Assembly (NCBI GenBank): GCA_017471785.1
Contig: JAFURP010000023.1
Coordinates: 43,733-107,732 of the forward strand
Length of the DNA: 64,000 nucleotides
DNA from: Clostridia bacterium
GTDB taxonomy: Bacteria > Bacillota > Clostridia > Christensenellales > Borkfalkiaceae
Reading direction: 5' to 3'
Both the position numbers and the translations under genes were made by a program. The notes under the pieces were generated by a model, which did not search any database, had not been told where the DNA came from, and saw nothing but the letters and a program-made list of their open reading frames with translations. Each line of letters opens with the position of its first letter. Within the stretch, counting starts at the first letter, position 1. Below are positions 1 through 9,374 of this stretch, piece after piece.

Positions 1-632
1 TCGGGATTACCGAACATAATGCCCACCTTTTCACGCAATTGATTGATAAAAATAACGCAGGTTTTCGATTTATTGACGATCGCCGTAAGCTTACGGAGCG
101 CTTGCGACATCAAACGCGCCTGCAAACCGACGTGCGTATCGCCCATATCCCCCTCGATCTCCGCTTTCGGCGTCAATGCCGCAACCGAGTCGATAACGAT
201 AATATCGACTGCCGAACTACGCACGAGTGCGTCGGCGATATCAAGCGCCTGTTCGCCCGTATCCGGTTGAGATACGTACAAATCGTCGAGGTTTACGCCT
301 AATTTTTTTGCGTAAACGGGATCGAGCGCGTGTTCCGCGTCGATAAACGCCGCCACGCCCCCCATTTTTTGCGCCTCCGCGATCGCGTGCAACGCCACCG
401 TCGTTTTACCCGAGGATTCGGGTCCGTAGATCTCGATGATCCTACCGCGAGGGAAGCCGCCGATACCAAGCGCCAAATCCAAGGTCAAACAGCCGGAGGG
501 TATCACCTCTATCTCCGTCTTGCCTGCCTCGTCGCCAAGACGCATGATCGAACCTTTACCGTATTGTTTTTCGATTTGCAAAAGTACGGCGTCCAACGCT
601 TTCATCTTATCCGTGTTCTTTTCAGTTGCCAT
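1..632 (-). CDS. recA: RecA recombinase (N-terminal ~210 residues; truncated by window edge)
   Basis: DNA strand-exchange protein of homologous recombination and SOS induction, acting on single-stranded DNA in the cytoplasm. The visible part starts [10 protein letters not shown], has a RecA-type Walker A (GPESSGKTT, from about residue 70), a conserved DAEHALDP segment, and ends in the NQLREKVG region just before the edge. The ATG at 632 is preceded by AGGAG about 8 nt upstream. It lies 36 nt downstream of cinA with no obvious promoter or LexA-type box in between, so it is probably expressed from the rimO operon. The C-terminal ~130 residues lie outside the window. Confidence 0.97.
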   Translation of the reverse strand, partial: MATEKNTDKMKALDAVLLQIEKQYGKGSIMRLGDEAGKTEIEVIPSGCLTLDLALGIGGFPRGRIIEIYGPESSGKTTVALHAIAEAQKMGGVAAFIDAEHALDPVYAKKLGVNLDDLYVSQPDTGEQALDIADALVRSSAVDIIVIDSVAALTPKAEIEGDMGDTHVGLQARLMSQALRKLTAIVNKSKTCVIFINQLREKVGIMFGNP

Positions 633-668
633 AATATATCTCCTGTTTTTATTTTCAATATTATTATT

Positions 669-1760
669 TTACATATTTTTCAATTGTTTATACGCCAAAT
701 ACAGCGCGTAATTGATCGCCGTTTCCGTGATATCTTCGCGCGTACCGTCGAATTTATATCGGTAAACGAACACCCGCTCTTTTACGCCCACGGCGATATA
801 GCAAAGCCCTACGGGAAGCATAGATCTATCCGTATTCGGACCTGCAAGCCCCGTCGTGGCTATGGAAATATCGCAATCGCCCGTCGCGATAAGCCCTGCC
901 GCCATTTCGTACGCCGTTTGATCGGACACCGCACCCACCGTTTTCAGCGTATATTCCGACACGCCCAAACGCTTCATTTTGGATATTTCGTTATAGGTAT
1001 TCAAGCCCTCGAAATATACCGCACTCGCACCCGAAACGGCGGTGATACGCTTGGCGATCCCACCGCCCGTAAACGATTCCGCAACGCTGATCTTACGACC
1101 GCGCAGCTTCAATAACGCCACGAGCTGTTCCGCGAGGGAAATATCCTCCAACGCGTACAAAGTATCTCCCAAGCCGTCCGCGAATACCCGCAAAATATCG
1201 TCGATCAAAAACTTGGATACGCTTTCTCCGTATACGATCTCTATAATATCCTCGTCGTATTTACGCGTATGCGAAAAAGCGATTTTGCCCTGTGCCAAAC
1301 GTTCCGCTTGCGCTAATAATCCCGCAACACGCGATCCGTTCGCTCCTACGCTACGCACCACCGTTTTCGCAAGCCGTACGCCCGATTTCCTTTGTAAAAA
1401 AGGAACGCAAACTTCCTTAGCATACTTTATATCGGTGCTTTCCAAAAGCAAAAGCGCTTTGTTTTCCTCGGCAAAGACGCCCGTACCGCTTACGTTGCCT
1501 TGGAACGAGGCTTCGGAAAAAATCCCCGAAAGTGCGTTTTTTATCGTCGAAGCCGCTACGCCGCACGTTATCAGAAGAATATTGTCGACCTCCGCTTTCA
1601 ACTGCGTAACGCTCGCTTTTAATTTGGTTTCTTCCGCAAAAAACAGTACGCGCAATTCCTCGAAAAAATAACCGCTTGCCGTGAAATAGTCGGGAATAGT
1701 AAAATCCGACTTGGAAAGCACGCTCTTTTCCGTTTTTATGATAATGCACGCGTTTCTCAT
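669..1760 (-). CDS. cinA: CinA-family protein: NMN deamidase (PncC) domain with a worn N-terminal domain
   Basis: CinA-type protein, 363 residues against the usual ~410. The C-terminal PncC domain (about 220-363) is well kept: SVAESFTGG, then GAVSDQTAYEMA, ATTGLAGP and PVGL. It deamidates nicotinamide mononucleotide in pyridine-nucleotide salvage. Before it, a KH-like linker (about 130-185) and the GDTLYALED stretch match CinA. The first ~100 residues do not show the motifs of the MoCF-like (COG1058) domain. The family's usual ESCTGG cysteine is phenylalanine here. It sits between pgsA and recA, the classical cinA-recA linkage. A change of the N-terminal domain to another role cannot be excluded. 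Confidence 0.88.
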   Translation of the reverse strand: MRNACIIIKTEKSVLSKSDFTIPDYFTASGYFFEELRVLFFAEETKLKASVTQLKAEVDNILLITCGVAASTIKNALSGIFSEASFQGNVSGTGVFAEENKALLLLESTDIKYAKEVCVPFLQRKSGVRLAKTVVRSVGANGSRVAGLLAQAERLAQGKIAFSHTRKYDEDIIEIVYGESVSKFLIDDILRVFADGLGDTLYALEDISLAEQLVALLKLRGRKISVAESFTGGGIAKRITAVSGASAVYFEGLNTYNEISKMKRLGVSEYTLKTVGAVSDQTAYEMAAGLIATGDCDISIATTGLAGPNTDRSMLPVGLCYIAVGVKERVFVYRYKFDGTREDITETAINYALYLAYKQLKNM

Positions 1761-1780
1761 TTGCTTTTGCGCCCCTCGAT

Positions 1781-2380
1781 TTATTGGTCTTTGAGTACTT
1801 GCTTATTCTTCACGACGTAGGAAATACCCGACCATACGGTCAAAACCGTAGCGATCGCAAACAATCCCATACCTACCCAAGCGACGATCTCACCTGCCGC
1901 TTCGGGAATATCAGCAGCCAAGATTAATACGAAAATGGCAACGTCTTGAAAAGTCGTTTTATATTTGCCGAGCCTTTCAGCCGCCATAACGACGCCGTTT
2001 GCCGCCGCGATCTGACGGAAAGCGCTGATGATCAGCTCGCGCGCTAAGATCACGCAAATCGCCACCGCCGTCGCGATATAGATCGCCTCGCTCGCGTTTC
2101 CGAATTTTGCAAAAAGGCTTTCTTGCATCGTCAAAAGCAAGATCATTGCCGTTGCGACGAGCACCTTATCCGCGATCGGATCGAGAAATTTTCCAAGATT
2201 GGTAACGAGTCCGCGCGAACGGGCGATATGCCCGTCGATAAAATCGGTACAAGCGGCTACCGCAAAGATGATCGCGGCAATGCCGAAATTGAAGGGCACG
2301 ACGCCGTGAAGGAAAAAGATAAGCACGAATACGGGTATCATGCAAATTCTCGTCAGCGAAATTTTGTTGGGTAAATTCAT
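1781..2380 (-). CDS. pgsA: CDP-diacylglycerol--glycerol-3-phosphate 3-phosphatidyltransferase
   Basis: Integral membrane enzyme that makes phosphatidylglycerol phosphate from CDP-diacylglycerol and glycerol 3-phosphate, the committed step to anionic phospholipids. The CDP-alcohol phosphotransferase signature is complete (TDFIDGHIARSRG followed by GKFLDPIADK, about residues 45-71). Several hydrophobic segments account for the rest of its 199 residues, a normal length. Its ATG overlaps the rimO stop by 4 nt (ATGA), so the two genes are probably translationally coupled. Confidence 0.95.
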   Translation of the reverse strand: MNLPNKISLTRICMIPVFVLIFFLHGVVPFNFGIAAIIFAVAACTDFIDGHIARSRGLVTNLGKFLDPIADKVLVATAMILLLTMQESLFAKFGNASEAIYIATAVAICVILARELIISAFRQIAAANGVVMAAERLGKYKTTFQDVAIFVLILAADIPEAAGEIVAWVGMGLFAIATVLTVWSGISYVVKNKQVLKDQ

Positions 2381-3708
2381 TCTAAATAATCCTCCGTTTT
2401 TCCGTATAGATCATAGCTGTCGGCGCGCTCAACCCAAACGGGATAGCGTTCGCCCTGTACGGCTTCTCTTGCGTTAAAATATACCTTTCCGTCAATGTCG
2501 GGAGCGTTAAAATACGCTCTTCCCACGAAACAGTTTTTCTCGTAGTCGATACCGTCGCAAAGCACCTCGATCTGCTTGCCGACAAGCCCTAAAAGCCGTT
2601 TTCGGGAAATCTTTTCTTGCACGGCGTACAAGGCTTTTACGCGCCGTTTTTTGGTTGCGTGATGTACCTGCGGCTTCATTTTGTACGCGCCCGTATCCGG
2701 CTCGCGCGAGTAGGCGAAAAAGCCGCAATTGAACAGCTGCGCCTCCTCTAAAAACGCTTTCATTTGCTCGAAATCCTCTTCCGTTTCCGTAGGAAAACCG
2801 CTGATAAACGTGGAGCGGATCGCGATCTCGGGAATACGCGCTCTCAGCTTTTCGAGCAGAGCGAGATAGCTTTCCCTCGTGCCCTTCCTATTCATCAATT
2901 TCAGCACCCTGTTCTCCGAATGTTGCAACGGGATATCCAAATATTTCAAGATCTTTGCGTTGCGTGCGATCTCGTCGATAAGCGCGTCGGTGATCACCTC
3001 GGGGTAGCAATACAAAAGACGTATGGTTTGAATGTTTTCAAGCGCGGACAGCTTTTGCAACAGCTCCACCAGCTTATTTTCACCGTATAGATCTTCGCCG
3101 TATCGGGTGGTATCCTGTGCGACGACGATCAATTCGGCGATCTCTCCGAGCTCCTCCGCTTCCTTAAGGAGCGCTTCCATAGGATAGGAACGGTATTTAC
3201 CGCGGATCTTCGGAATAAGACAATAGGTACAATGGTTATAACATCCATCCGCTATTTTCAAGTAGGCGTAATGCTCGTCCGTCGTTAAAATACGCGAGGA
3301 GCGGTATTGGTCTTGCCCTTTCCCGACGAAATCGACGCGTCGTCCCGTCGCATAGGCGAGCTCCAACGCTTCGAATATCCTATCGTAATCGGAAATACCC
3401 AAAAACACGTCCGCTTCCTGCAAGGGCGAAAACAATTCGCCGATAAATTTTTGCGGTAAGCACCCCGTAACGACTATTTTTTCCAAGTTGCCACGTTTGT
3501 AGTCCGCACATTCCAAAACCGTTTCAATGGCTTCCGCCCTCGACGAGAGTAAAAACGCGCAGGTATTAACGATAACGATTTGCGCTTTGGATAAATCGTC
3601 CGTCAGGGTGCAACCTCTTTCCTTTAACAGTCCGAGAAGCTTTTCCGTATCCACTCGATTTTTATCGCAACCGAGCGAAATCATTCCAAACAGCTTTTCC
3701 GTCAACAT
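2377..3708 (-). CDS. rimO: Ribosomal protein S12 methylthiotransferase (radical SAM)
   Basis: Methylthiolates the conserved aspartate of ribosomal protein uS12. The 443-residue protein has the N-terminal UPF0004 domain with cluster cysteines 14, 50 and 83, the radical SAM motif CYNHCTYC (C156, C160, C163), and a C-terminal TRAM-like domain. The aspartate-rich SLGCDKNRVD start and the IPKIRGKYRS stretch favour RimO over MiaB. AAGGA precedes the ATG. It is the first gene of the operon that continues through pgsA and cinA to recA. Confidence 0.94.
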   Translation of the reverse strand: MLTEKLFGMISLGCDKNRVDTEKLLGLLKERGCTLTDDLSKAQIVIVNTCAFLLSSRAEAIETVLECADYKRGNLEKIVVTGCLPQKFIGELFSPLQEADVFLGISDYDRIFEALELAYATGRRVDFVGKGQDQYRSSRILTTDEHYAYLKIADGCYNHCTYCLIPKIRGKYRSYPMEALLKEAEELGEIAELIVVAQDTTRYGEDLYGENKLVELLQKLSALENIQTIRLLYCYPEVITDALIDEIARNAKILKYLDIPLQHSENRVLKLMNRKGTRESYLALLEKLRARIPEIAIRSTFISGFPTETEEDFEQMKAFLEEAQLFNCGFFAYSREPDTGAYKMKPQVHHATKKRRVKALYAVQEKISRKRLLGLVGKQIEVLCDGIDYEKNCFVGRAYFNAPDIDGKVYFNAREAVQGERYPVWVERADSYDLYGKTEDYLE

Positions 3709-3721
3709 CTTTTTCCTTACG

Positions 3722-3750
3722 CGTATAGTATATCACGTAAAATATGACAA
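3722..3750 (-). promoter_or_regulatory. Promoter of the rimO operon
   Basis: TTGTCA (3745-3750), 17 bp, TATACG (3722-3727), reading towards rimO. The -35 is good and the -10 is weaker. It lies in the gap between ftsK and rimO. Confidence 0.5.
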
Positions 3751-3793
3751 CCGTACGCCTGTTTTCTAAAATATTTGGTTTATTTTCAAAGAA

Positions 3794-6700
3794 TTACAAC
3801 GAGCCGTATTTGCTTTCGAATTCTTCCTTTGTGATTAAGACCTTTCTCGCTTTTGCGCCGTCGAAGCTGGAAATATAGCCCATATCCTCCATCCATTCGA
3901 CGATCTTGCCTGCTTTATTATATCCGACCGAGCATTTGCGTTGGATCATAGAGATAGACGCGCTACCGCTCAAAATAACGAACCGTAAGGCTTCGATATA
4001 TACCGCCTCCACTTCGTCTCCACCGCCCATCGAACCGCCTCCGTCGCCGCTACGCGTATTATTGATATACGCCGTCGCGCTTTCGTCGTAGTAGGCTTCG
4101 TTGTTTTGTTTGATAAAGTTGACGACGCGTTGTGAATCGCCGGCGGAAATAAAGGCGCTTTGTACGCGCACGGGCGTATTGATACCTTGCATAGTATACA
4201 GGAAATCACCCTTACCGAGCAGCTTTTGCGCGCCCGATTGATCGAGAATAACGCGCGAATCGACGTCGGTCGCTACCGCAAACGCGATACGGGTGGGCAG
4301 GTTGCTCTTGATAACGCCCGTAATAACGTCGATAGAGGGACGTTGAGTGGCTACGATCAAGTGTATACCTGCGGCACGCGCCTTTTGCGTAAGGTTTTGG
4401 ATCCTGTCCTCGATATCCTTTTTGGCGGCAAGCATCAAATCGGCAAGCTCGTCGATAATGATAACGATCTTGGGCAGTCTTTCCGCCTTATCTAAATGGG
4501 AATTGTAATCGTCGAGATTAACGACGTAGGTACCGGAACGGCTCATTTGTTCGAACAAACCGTAACGGCGGTTCATTTCCCCGATCGCCCAATTCAAGCT
4601 TTGCACCGCTTTATTTACGTCCGTTATGATCTCGTTGATCATAAGGTGCGGCAAATTGTTATACAAAACGAATTCCGTCTTTTTCGGGTCGATCAAGATC
4701 AACCGTAATTCTTCGGGCGAATATTTATAGATCAAGCTGATGATGAGCGAGCCCAAGAATACGCTTTTACCCGAACCGGACGAGCCGGCAACGAGCAGGT
4801 GGATCATCTTGGAAATATCGCCGTATACCTTGCGGTTGCCTACGTCCTTACCCATCGTGAACATGATCGACGAGGATTTTGCGTTGACGTAGGTGTCTCC
4901 CGTCAGCATACAGCCGAGCTGTACGAATTGCCTTTCTTTATTGGGTACTTCGATACTCACTACGCCGTCCTCGTAGTTGGGATAAATATTTACCCCTGCG
5001 GAATGCAAGCTGATAGCGATCGATTGATCGAGCGCAACGACCTTTCTCGGAGAAATGTTACGGGGAATGGTCACGTTGTATCTCGTAACCGTCGGACCGA
5101 AGGTAACGGAAGAGATGGACGCGCCCGTAACCTTGAAATCGTCGAGCGTAGCGATAATATTCGCTTTCGTTTCCTCTACTTCTTGCATATTCGAAGTTGG
5201 TTCCACGTCGCGACAATCGAAATCGTCCAACGGCACGCGCACGTACGGACGAATTACGCGCGGCTTGGGAGGAGGCGGAGGCGTAGGCTCGGGATCGGGC
5301 TCTTTCACCGCTTCCCGTTCCACGCGCAGTTCGTCAAAATCGCGGCCTCTATCCATCGGCAAAGCCTCGGAGGCAAAGCGGCTTGCGCCTTCCTCTTCCT
5401 CCGTATTCCTGTCAAAGGTACGCGTATCGAAGTCGGAACGGAGAGAATAGGGATCCTCCTCTTTTTCGTCGAAAATATCGATACCGCGTCCGCGCCCGTC
5501 GTCTTCTTCGACGTCTCTTTCGGAAACGAAATCCCGACGGTTTTCGAAAACGGTTTCGTTGCGTAAAGCGGACTCGTCCGCAGAACCGCGCGCAAAGGTT
5601 TCCGAGGCAAAATCTCTATCCGCCTGCTCGTTCCCGAATACGTTGGGATTGGAGGGCGAAAACAAATCCATATAATCGTGCCGCCTATATTCCTCCTCCG
5701 CTCCTTTCTCCTCTTGCGGAAGCGGCTCTACGACCTCTTCAACGGGCGAATAAGCGGACCGTTGCTCTACGACGGGCGTTTCCTCCATCGGATGCATTGG
5801 CTCGATCGTCGGCTCGGTAGAAAGTGAATAGGGATCGTCGCGACGACTTTCGTGCGCGCTTCCGCGCGTTTCATTGGAATAATCGGTAAAGATCTTGGTC
5901 GGGCGTTCCACCACCGTATCGTTGACGGACGATTGATACGCGTCCGAATAGGAGGGCGCGTAACCGCTCGTAACGGACGGATTGGCGCTCGGATCGACGG
6001 ACGGACGCTTGTTGACGTTTGCGTTCGGATCGAAGATCAAATTGCGGCGGTAATTTTCCGCAGGCGTACCGCCAAACAAAAATTCGCGCGCGTTTTCGTA
6101 AGTACGCGTTTCTTCTTCCGTACGCATATTTTCCGCCCTGCCGAAAGGCGAAAACGCATTGCCCGTCGTTTGTTGCCGATCGGTTGCCGCGCTTTGCGCC
6201 ACCTCGTCCGACAAAAGCACTTCGGGGCGTTGCTGCACCGTTACTTCGCCGTATGCGTTATACGCGTTTTGCACGGGAGGCTGCGCCGTTTGTACGGGCT
6301 GCGTAGCTTGGGGCGCTGCGGCTTGACTCAAAGGAATTTCCACGGGTTGCGCCGGATATACGGTAGCCGAATTATCCAATTCCTTCTGCGCCGACGTAGT
6401 ATTTTTACTCCTTTTCAAAAGGGTAAACGCGAGGTATCCGAAGAAAAGCGTAAGTATCGAAAAGATAATGATCGCACCGACTTTGGTGGTAAGCGCGAAT
6501 ACGGGATAAGCGATCAACGCGCCCAACCAACCCGTCGCCGTGGCAGCGGGAAAGCTCGCGCCCGCCGTAAAGCAGCTTGCGATATAGCCCGACTTGTCCC
6601 ACGAATAGGTGGCGGCAATATGTACGGTGAGCGCAAGTGAAAGCACGGTCAAGGCGATCCAAAGCCCTGCCCGTCTGTTCTTTACGAACCGTTTGCCGAT

Positions 6701-6946
6701 AAGCCCCGTTACGGAAAGATATAACGCGCCCAAAAACACGGGATACGCCATATAACCGAACAAGCCCGTCAAAAACGAGTGTACGCCGACGCCGATCGCC
6801 CCGAATATAAGCGAACGCGTAAACAGTATTAAAAGCGCTATCAGCGAAAACAACGCGCAAACGGCGCAAAGACTCTCTTTTGTTACGAGTTCCGATTCCT
6901 TTTTATTCGTTTTTACTTTCTCTTTGTTTTCCCTATTCTTTCTCAA
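3794..6946 (-). CDS. ftsK: FtsK/SpoIIIE DNA translocase
   Basis: Membrane-anchored ATPase that pumps chromosomal DNA through the closing septum. In spore formers this family also fills the forespore. A TTG start (6944-6946) with AGGAGG 7 nt upstream is chosen over an upstream ATG lacking a Shine-Dalgarno sequence and lying upstream of the predicted promoter, giving 1050 residues. Four to five membrane segments occupy about residues 28-178. An unusually long (~390 residues) Pro/Gln-rich then acidic linker follows. The motor has Walker A GSSGSGKS (about 721-728) and IIIDELADL, and the C-terminal winged-helix gamma domain reads DNA-orienting sequences. The length exceeds the usual ~800 because of the linker. 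Confidence 0.95.
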   Translation of the reverse strand: MRKNRENKEKVKTNKKESELVTKESLCAVCALFSLIALLILFTRSLIFGAIGVGVHSFLTGLFGYMAYPVFLGALYLSVTGLIGKRFVKNRRAGLWIALTVLSLALTVHIAATYSWDKSGYIASCFTAGASFPAATATGWLGALIAYPVFALTTKVGAIIIFSILTLFFGYLAFTLLKRSKNTTSAQKELDNSATVYPAQPVEIPLSQAAAPQATQPVQTAQPPVQNAYNAYGEVTVQQRPEVLLSDEVAQSAATDRQQTTGNAFSPFGRAENMRTEEETRTYENAREFLFGGTPAENYRRNLIFDPNANVNKRPSVDPSANPSVTSGYAPSYSDAYQSSVNDTVVERPTKIFTDYSNETRGSAHESRRDDPYSLSTEPTIEPMHPMEETPVVEQRSAYSPVEEVVEPLPQEEKGAEEEYRRHDYMDLFSPSNPNVFGNEQADRDFASETFARGSADESALRNETVFENRRDFVSERDVEEDDGRGRGIDIFDEKEEDPYSLRSDFDTRTFDRNTEEEEGASRFASEALPMDRGRDFDELRVEREAVKEPDPEPTPPPPPKPRVIRPYVRVPLDDFDCRDVEPTSNMQEVEETKANIIATLDDFKVTGASISSVTFGPTVTRYNVTIPRNISPRKVVALDQSIAISLHSAGVNIYPNYEDGVVSIEVPNKERQFVQLGCMLTGDTYVNAKSSSIMFTMGKDVGNRKVYGDISKMIHLLVAGSSGSGKSVFLGSLIISLIYKYSPEELRLILIDPKKTEFVLYNNLPHLMINEIITDVNKAVQSLNWAIGEMNRRYGLFEQMSRSGTYVVNLDDYNSHLDKAERLPKIVIIIDELADLMLAAKKDIEDRIQNLTQKARAAGIHLIVATQRPSIDVITGVIKSNLPTRIAFAVATDVDSRVILDQSGAQKLLGKGDFLYTMQGINTPVRVQSAFISAGDSQRVVNFIKQNNEAYYDESATAYINNTRSGDGGGSMGGGDEVEAVYIEALRFVILSGSASISMIQRKCSVGYNKAGKIVEWMEDMGYISSFDGAKARKVLITKEEFESKYGSL

Positions 6947-6974
6947 AGGAACCACCTCCTGACTATACACTATA

Positions 6975-7003
6975 ATTATAACATTTTTTTTTACATTTAT
7001 CAA
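6975..7003 (-). promoter_or_regulatory. Promoter of ftsK
   Basis: TTGATA (6998-7003), 17 bp, TATAAT (6975-6980). The predicted transcript starts near 6968, about 22 nt before the TTG start codon. This supports the TTG start and excludes the longer reading frame. Confidence 0.75.
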
Positions 7004-7011
7004 CAGTTTCA

Positions 7012-7068
7012 AAGAAAAAAACGCCAAAAGCAGGAGAAATTTTTTCGTTTTTCCCTACTTTTGACGCT
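7012..7068 (-). terminator. Rho-independent terminator after murC
   Basis: About 15-bp stem with some wobble pairs between 7021-7035 and 7052-7068, followed on the minus strand by a T-run (complement of 7011-7020). It lies just upstream of the ftsK promoter. Confidence 0.7.
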
Positions 7069-7088
7069 CGTTTAAGCTTTTTATTTTA

Positions 7089-8432
7089 TCACAGCTCTTT
7101 GATGAGATATTGCGCGGCGTAATAAATATCCCCCGCACCCAAGAACAATACCATATCCTTTTCGTTTACCGTCTTTTTCAACCAAGTTTTCAAAACGTAC
7201 GCGTTCTCCGAATACAGGCACCCGACCTGCATGGCAAGCCGCTCCGCGCTCCCCTCCTCGTCGTACCGCTCTCTCGCGGGATAGGTCTTATAGATCATCA
7301 AATTTTTTACGGGTCGAAGCACGCGCACGAATTCCTCCAAAAGCAGCTTCGTTCGCGAATAGGTATGCGGCTGAAAAACGACGTACAGCCGCCCTTTGCA
7401 AATTCCCTCCGCCGTTGCGATCGTCGCGGCGATCTCCCTCGGATGGTGCGCGTAATCGCATACGAAGCTCGCGCCGTGAAAGGTTCCGATCTTTTCAAAC
7501 CGACGCTTGACCGCCACGAACGATTCCACGCCCCTTTTGATCTCCTTTTCGTCAAACCCGAACGAACGGGTCACGGCAAACGCCGCCAGCGCATTGTAAA
7601 CGTTGCATTTTCCTATCGCTTTAAGCCGCACGCGACACAGCGCCTTGCCGTATTCCTCCACCGTGAACGAATACCGTTCGTCGATCGCGCGCAAATCGGT
7701 CGCACGGTAATCCGCTAAGGTATTTTCAATACCGAAAGTAGCAAAATCCCCCAGCGTTTGACACTTCTTATCGTCCGCGCAAACGAACGCCGTTTTTGCG
7801 TTCTCGCAATAGGTACGGAAGCAATCTTTTAGAGCCTCCTCCGTTTGATAGCACTCCATATGATCGCGGTCGATATTTAACAAAACCGCCGCTTCCGCTT
7901 TGAGTTTCAATATATTTTGCTTATATTCACAGGCTTCAGTCACGAAATATTCGTCGCCTGTGGAATAGAAATTCCCAAACACGGAATCCTCGCCGCCGAT
8001 ATGCGCCGTAAACGGCACGCGTACCGATTTCAAAATATGCGTGCACATAGAGGTACAGGTCGTTTTGCCGTGACTGCCTGCGATCGCTATGGAATGGGGA
8101 AAATTTTCGCAAACCAATTGTAACAAATCGCCGCGCGCAAGCACCCGTTTGCCGCTTTTTCGAGCAAAAGACAGCTCGTCGTGCGTTTCGGCTATCGCGT
8201 CCGTATATACGACGAGATCGGCTTCCGCAAGCGCCGACCTGCTTCCGTCCACGCCGATATATACCTTGACTCCGTAAAACGCGAGATTTTCCGTTTCCTC
8301 GCCGCGCGAGCCGTCGCTACCGCTCACGGTATATCCGCAGGTGGATAAAAACTTGGCGAGCGCGCTCATACTGATACCGCCGATTCCGATAAAATATATC
8401 CTATCTATATTCTTCAAACCCTTCAAACGCAT
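7089..8432 (-). CDS. murC: UDP-N-acetylmuramate--L-alanine ligase
   Basis: Cytoplasmic ATP-dependent ligase that adds L-alanine to UDP-MurNAc, the first step of the peptidoglycan stem peptide. It has an N-terminal Rossmann nucleotide-binding motif (GIGGISMSALA, SGSDGS), the Mur ligase P-loop AGSHGKTT near residue 118, and the central-domain NIDRDHMECY stretch. The C-terminal domain contains DYAHHP, a Mur ligase hallmark. At 447 residues it is at the short end of the family. It lies 45 nt downstream of the ABC permease with a hairpin in the gap. Confidence 0.93.
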   Translation of the reverse strand: MRLKGLKNIDRIYFIGIGGISMSALAKFLSTCGYTVSGSDGSRGEETENLAFYGVKVYIGVDGSRSALAEADLVVYTDAIAETHDELSFARKSGKRVLARGDLLQLVCENFPHSIAIAGSHGKTTCTSMCTHILKSVRVPFTAHIGGEDSVFGNFYSTGDEYFVTEACEYKQNILKLKAEAAVLLNIDRDHMECYQTEEALKDCFRTYCENAKTAFVCADDKKCQTLGDFATFGIENTLADYRATDLRAIDERYSFTVEEYGKALCRVRLKAIGKCNVYNALAAFAVTRSFGFDEKEIKRGVESFVAVKRRFEKIGTFHGASFVCDYAHHPREIAATIATAEGICKGRLYVVFQPHTYSRTKLLLEEFVRVLRPVKNLMIYKTYPARERYDEEGSAERLAMQVGCLYSENAYVLKTWLKKTVNEKDMVLFLGAGDIYYAAQYLIKEL

Positions 8433-8440
8433 AGAATATC

Positions 8441-8473
8441 ATACGCGCCATAACCGAAGATTATGACGCGTAT
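8441..8473 (-). other. Intercistronic hairpin between ABC permease and murC
   Basis: A near-perfect 13-bp inverted repeat (8441-8453 with 8461-8473, one mismatch) with a 7-nt loop. No T-run follows, so it is more likely an RNA-processing or stability element, or a weak terminator, than a standard terminator. Confidence 0.5.
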
Positions 8474-8477
8474 ACGA

Positions 8478-9374
8478 TCATTTTTTCTTATCCGAGAGCT
8501 TATGCACGAGAATATACGCGCCTAACAGCACGAGAACGGATACGGCAAGCACGGCGTACATCGCACCGACGGAAACCTCGTTTCCGAAAAAGTATAAATT
8601 ACAATCAATGGAATTTTTGATACTCTCCACCACCTCTACGGGAAAGCCCTGCGCCGCCATCTCTTCAAACGCGCCTGCGAGCGCGTGATTGCGTATGAGC
8701 GAGGTGCCGTAGGTCCCTGGGAGTAAGGATATCGCTTTTTGCAAGCCGTCGCTAAACTGTGAAATGGGCATATAAGCGCCGCATATAAACCCGTAGCCCG
8801 CGCTGACGATCGTACCAACCGCGGACATTTGCCCCTGCGTGGATAGAAAGCAGTTGATCATAGACGAGAGCGCCGTGCCGAACATACTCAATAAAAAGAT
8901 ATCGAGGAACAGAAGGCACACGTCGGCAAAGCTCAAATACCAGCCTACGCACGCCAAATAGATAAAGCTTGCAAGCGCGGCTACGAAGCATACGATCAGC
9001 GTGGTTATCGCCGTTGCTATATAATAGCCGAACGCCAAGGTCGATTTTTTTACGGGCGCGATCAACAAATCGTTTCGCGCACCCGTCATTTTATCCTGCA
9101 CCATAAGCATATTCGAACAAAAAGCGACCGTAACGCAACACACGGCAAGGAGCGAGGAAAAGAGCTGACCGCCCACGCAAGCCTCAATCAGCCTCTCGGG
9201 TATTTCCATACCCTGCGGCAAGCTCATCTTAAAGCTGTCGCGATATACCTCGCCGAGAAAGGTGGTATACAGCACCAGCAATATCAGCGGCGTTATGAGC
9301 GAAGTAAAAAACAATCCTTTGTCCTTAAAGAACATTTTGCAATTCCGTTTTATCAAAAGCGAAAGGGCTTTCAT
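8478..9374 (-). CDS. ABC-2 type transporter permease
   Basis: Membrane subunit of an ABC-2 exporter, 298 residues. It has a cytoplasmic N-terminus (KRNCKMFFKDKGLFF), about six hydrophobic segments, a large extracytoplasmic loop after the first, and the LIAPVKKSTLAFGYY stretch typical of the DrrB/NodJ-like ABC-2 fold. Its start overlaps the ATPase gene stop by 4 nt, so the two form one transporter. The substrate cannot be told. Drug, lipid or polysaccharide export are all possible. Confidence 0.88.
   Translation of the reverse strand: MKALSLLIKRNCKMFFKDKGLFFTSLITPLILLVLYTTFLGEVYRDSFKMSLPQGMEIPERLIEACVGGQLFSSLLAVCCVTVAFCSNMLMVQDKMTGARNDLLIAPVKKSTLAFGYYIATAITTLIVCFVAALASFIYLACVGWYLSFADVCLLFLDIFLLSMFGTALSSMINCFLSTQGQMSAVGTIVSAGYGFICGAYMPISQFSDGLQKAISLLPGTYGTSLIRNHALAGAFEEMAAQGFPVEVVESIKNSIDCNLYFFGNEVSVGAMYAVLAVSVLVLLGAYILVHKLSDKKK

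Noticed and set aside
633..668. SOS (LexA) box at recA or uvrC
   Set aside because: No GAAC-N4-GTTC-type sequence in the recA gap or in the uvrC leader.
330..1115. Plus-strand open frame of 261 codons opposite recA and cinA
   Set aside because: Low-complexity Arg/His-rich product and no ribosome-binding site; it is the shadow of two well-supported genes.
5852..6640. 262-codon plus-strand frame opposite the ftsK linker
   Set aside because: Product is an Arg-rich artefact of antisense codon bias; no start signals.
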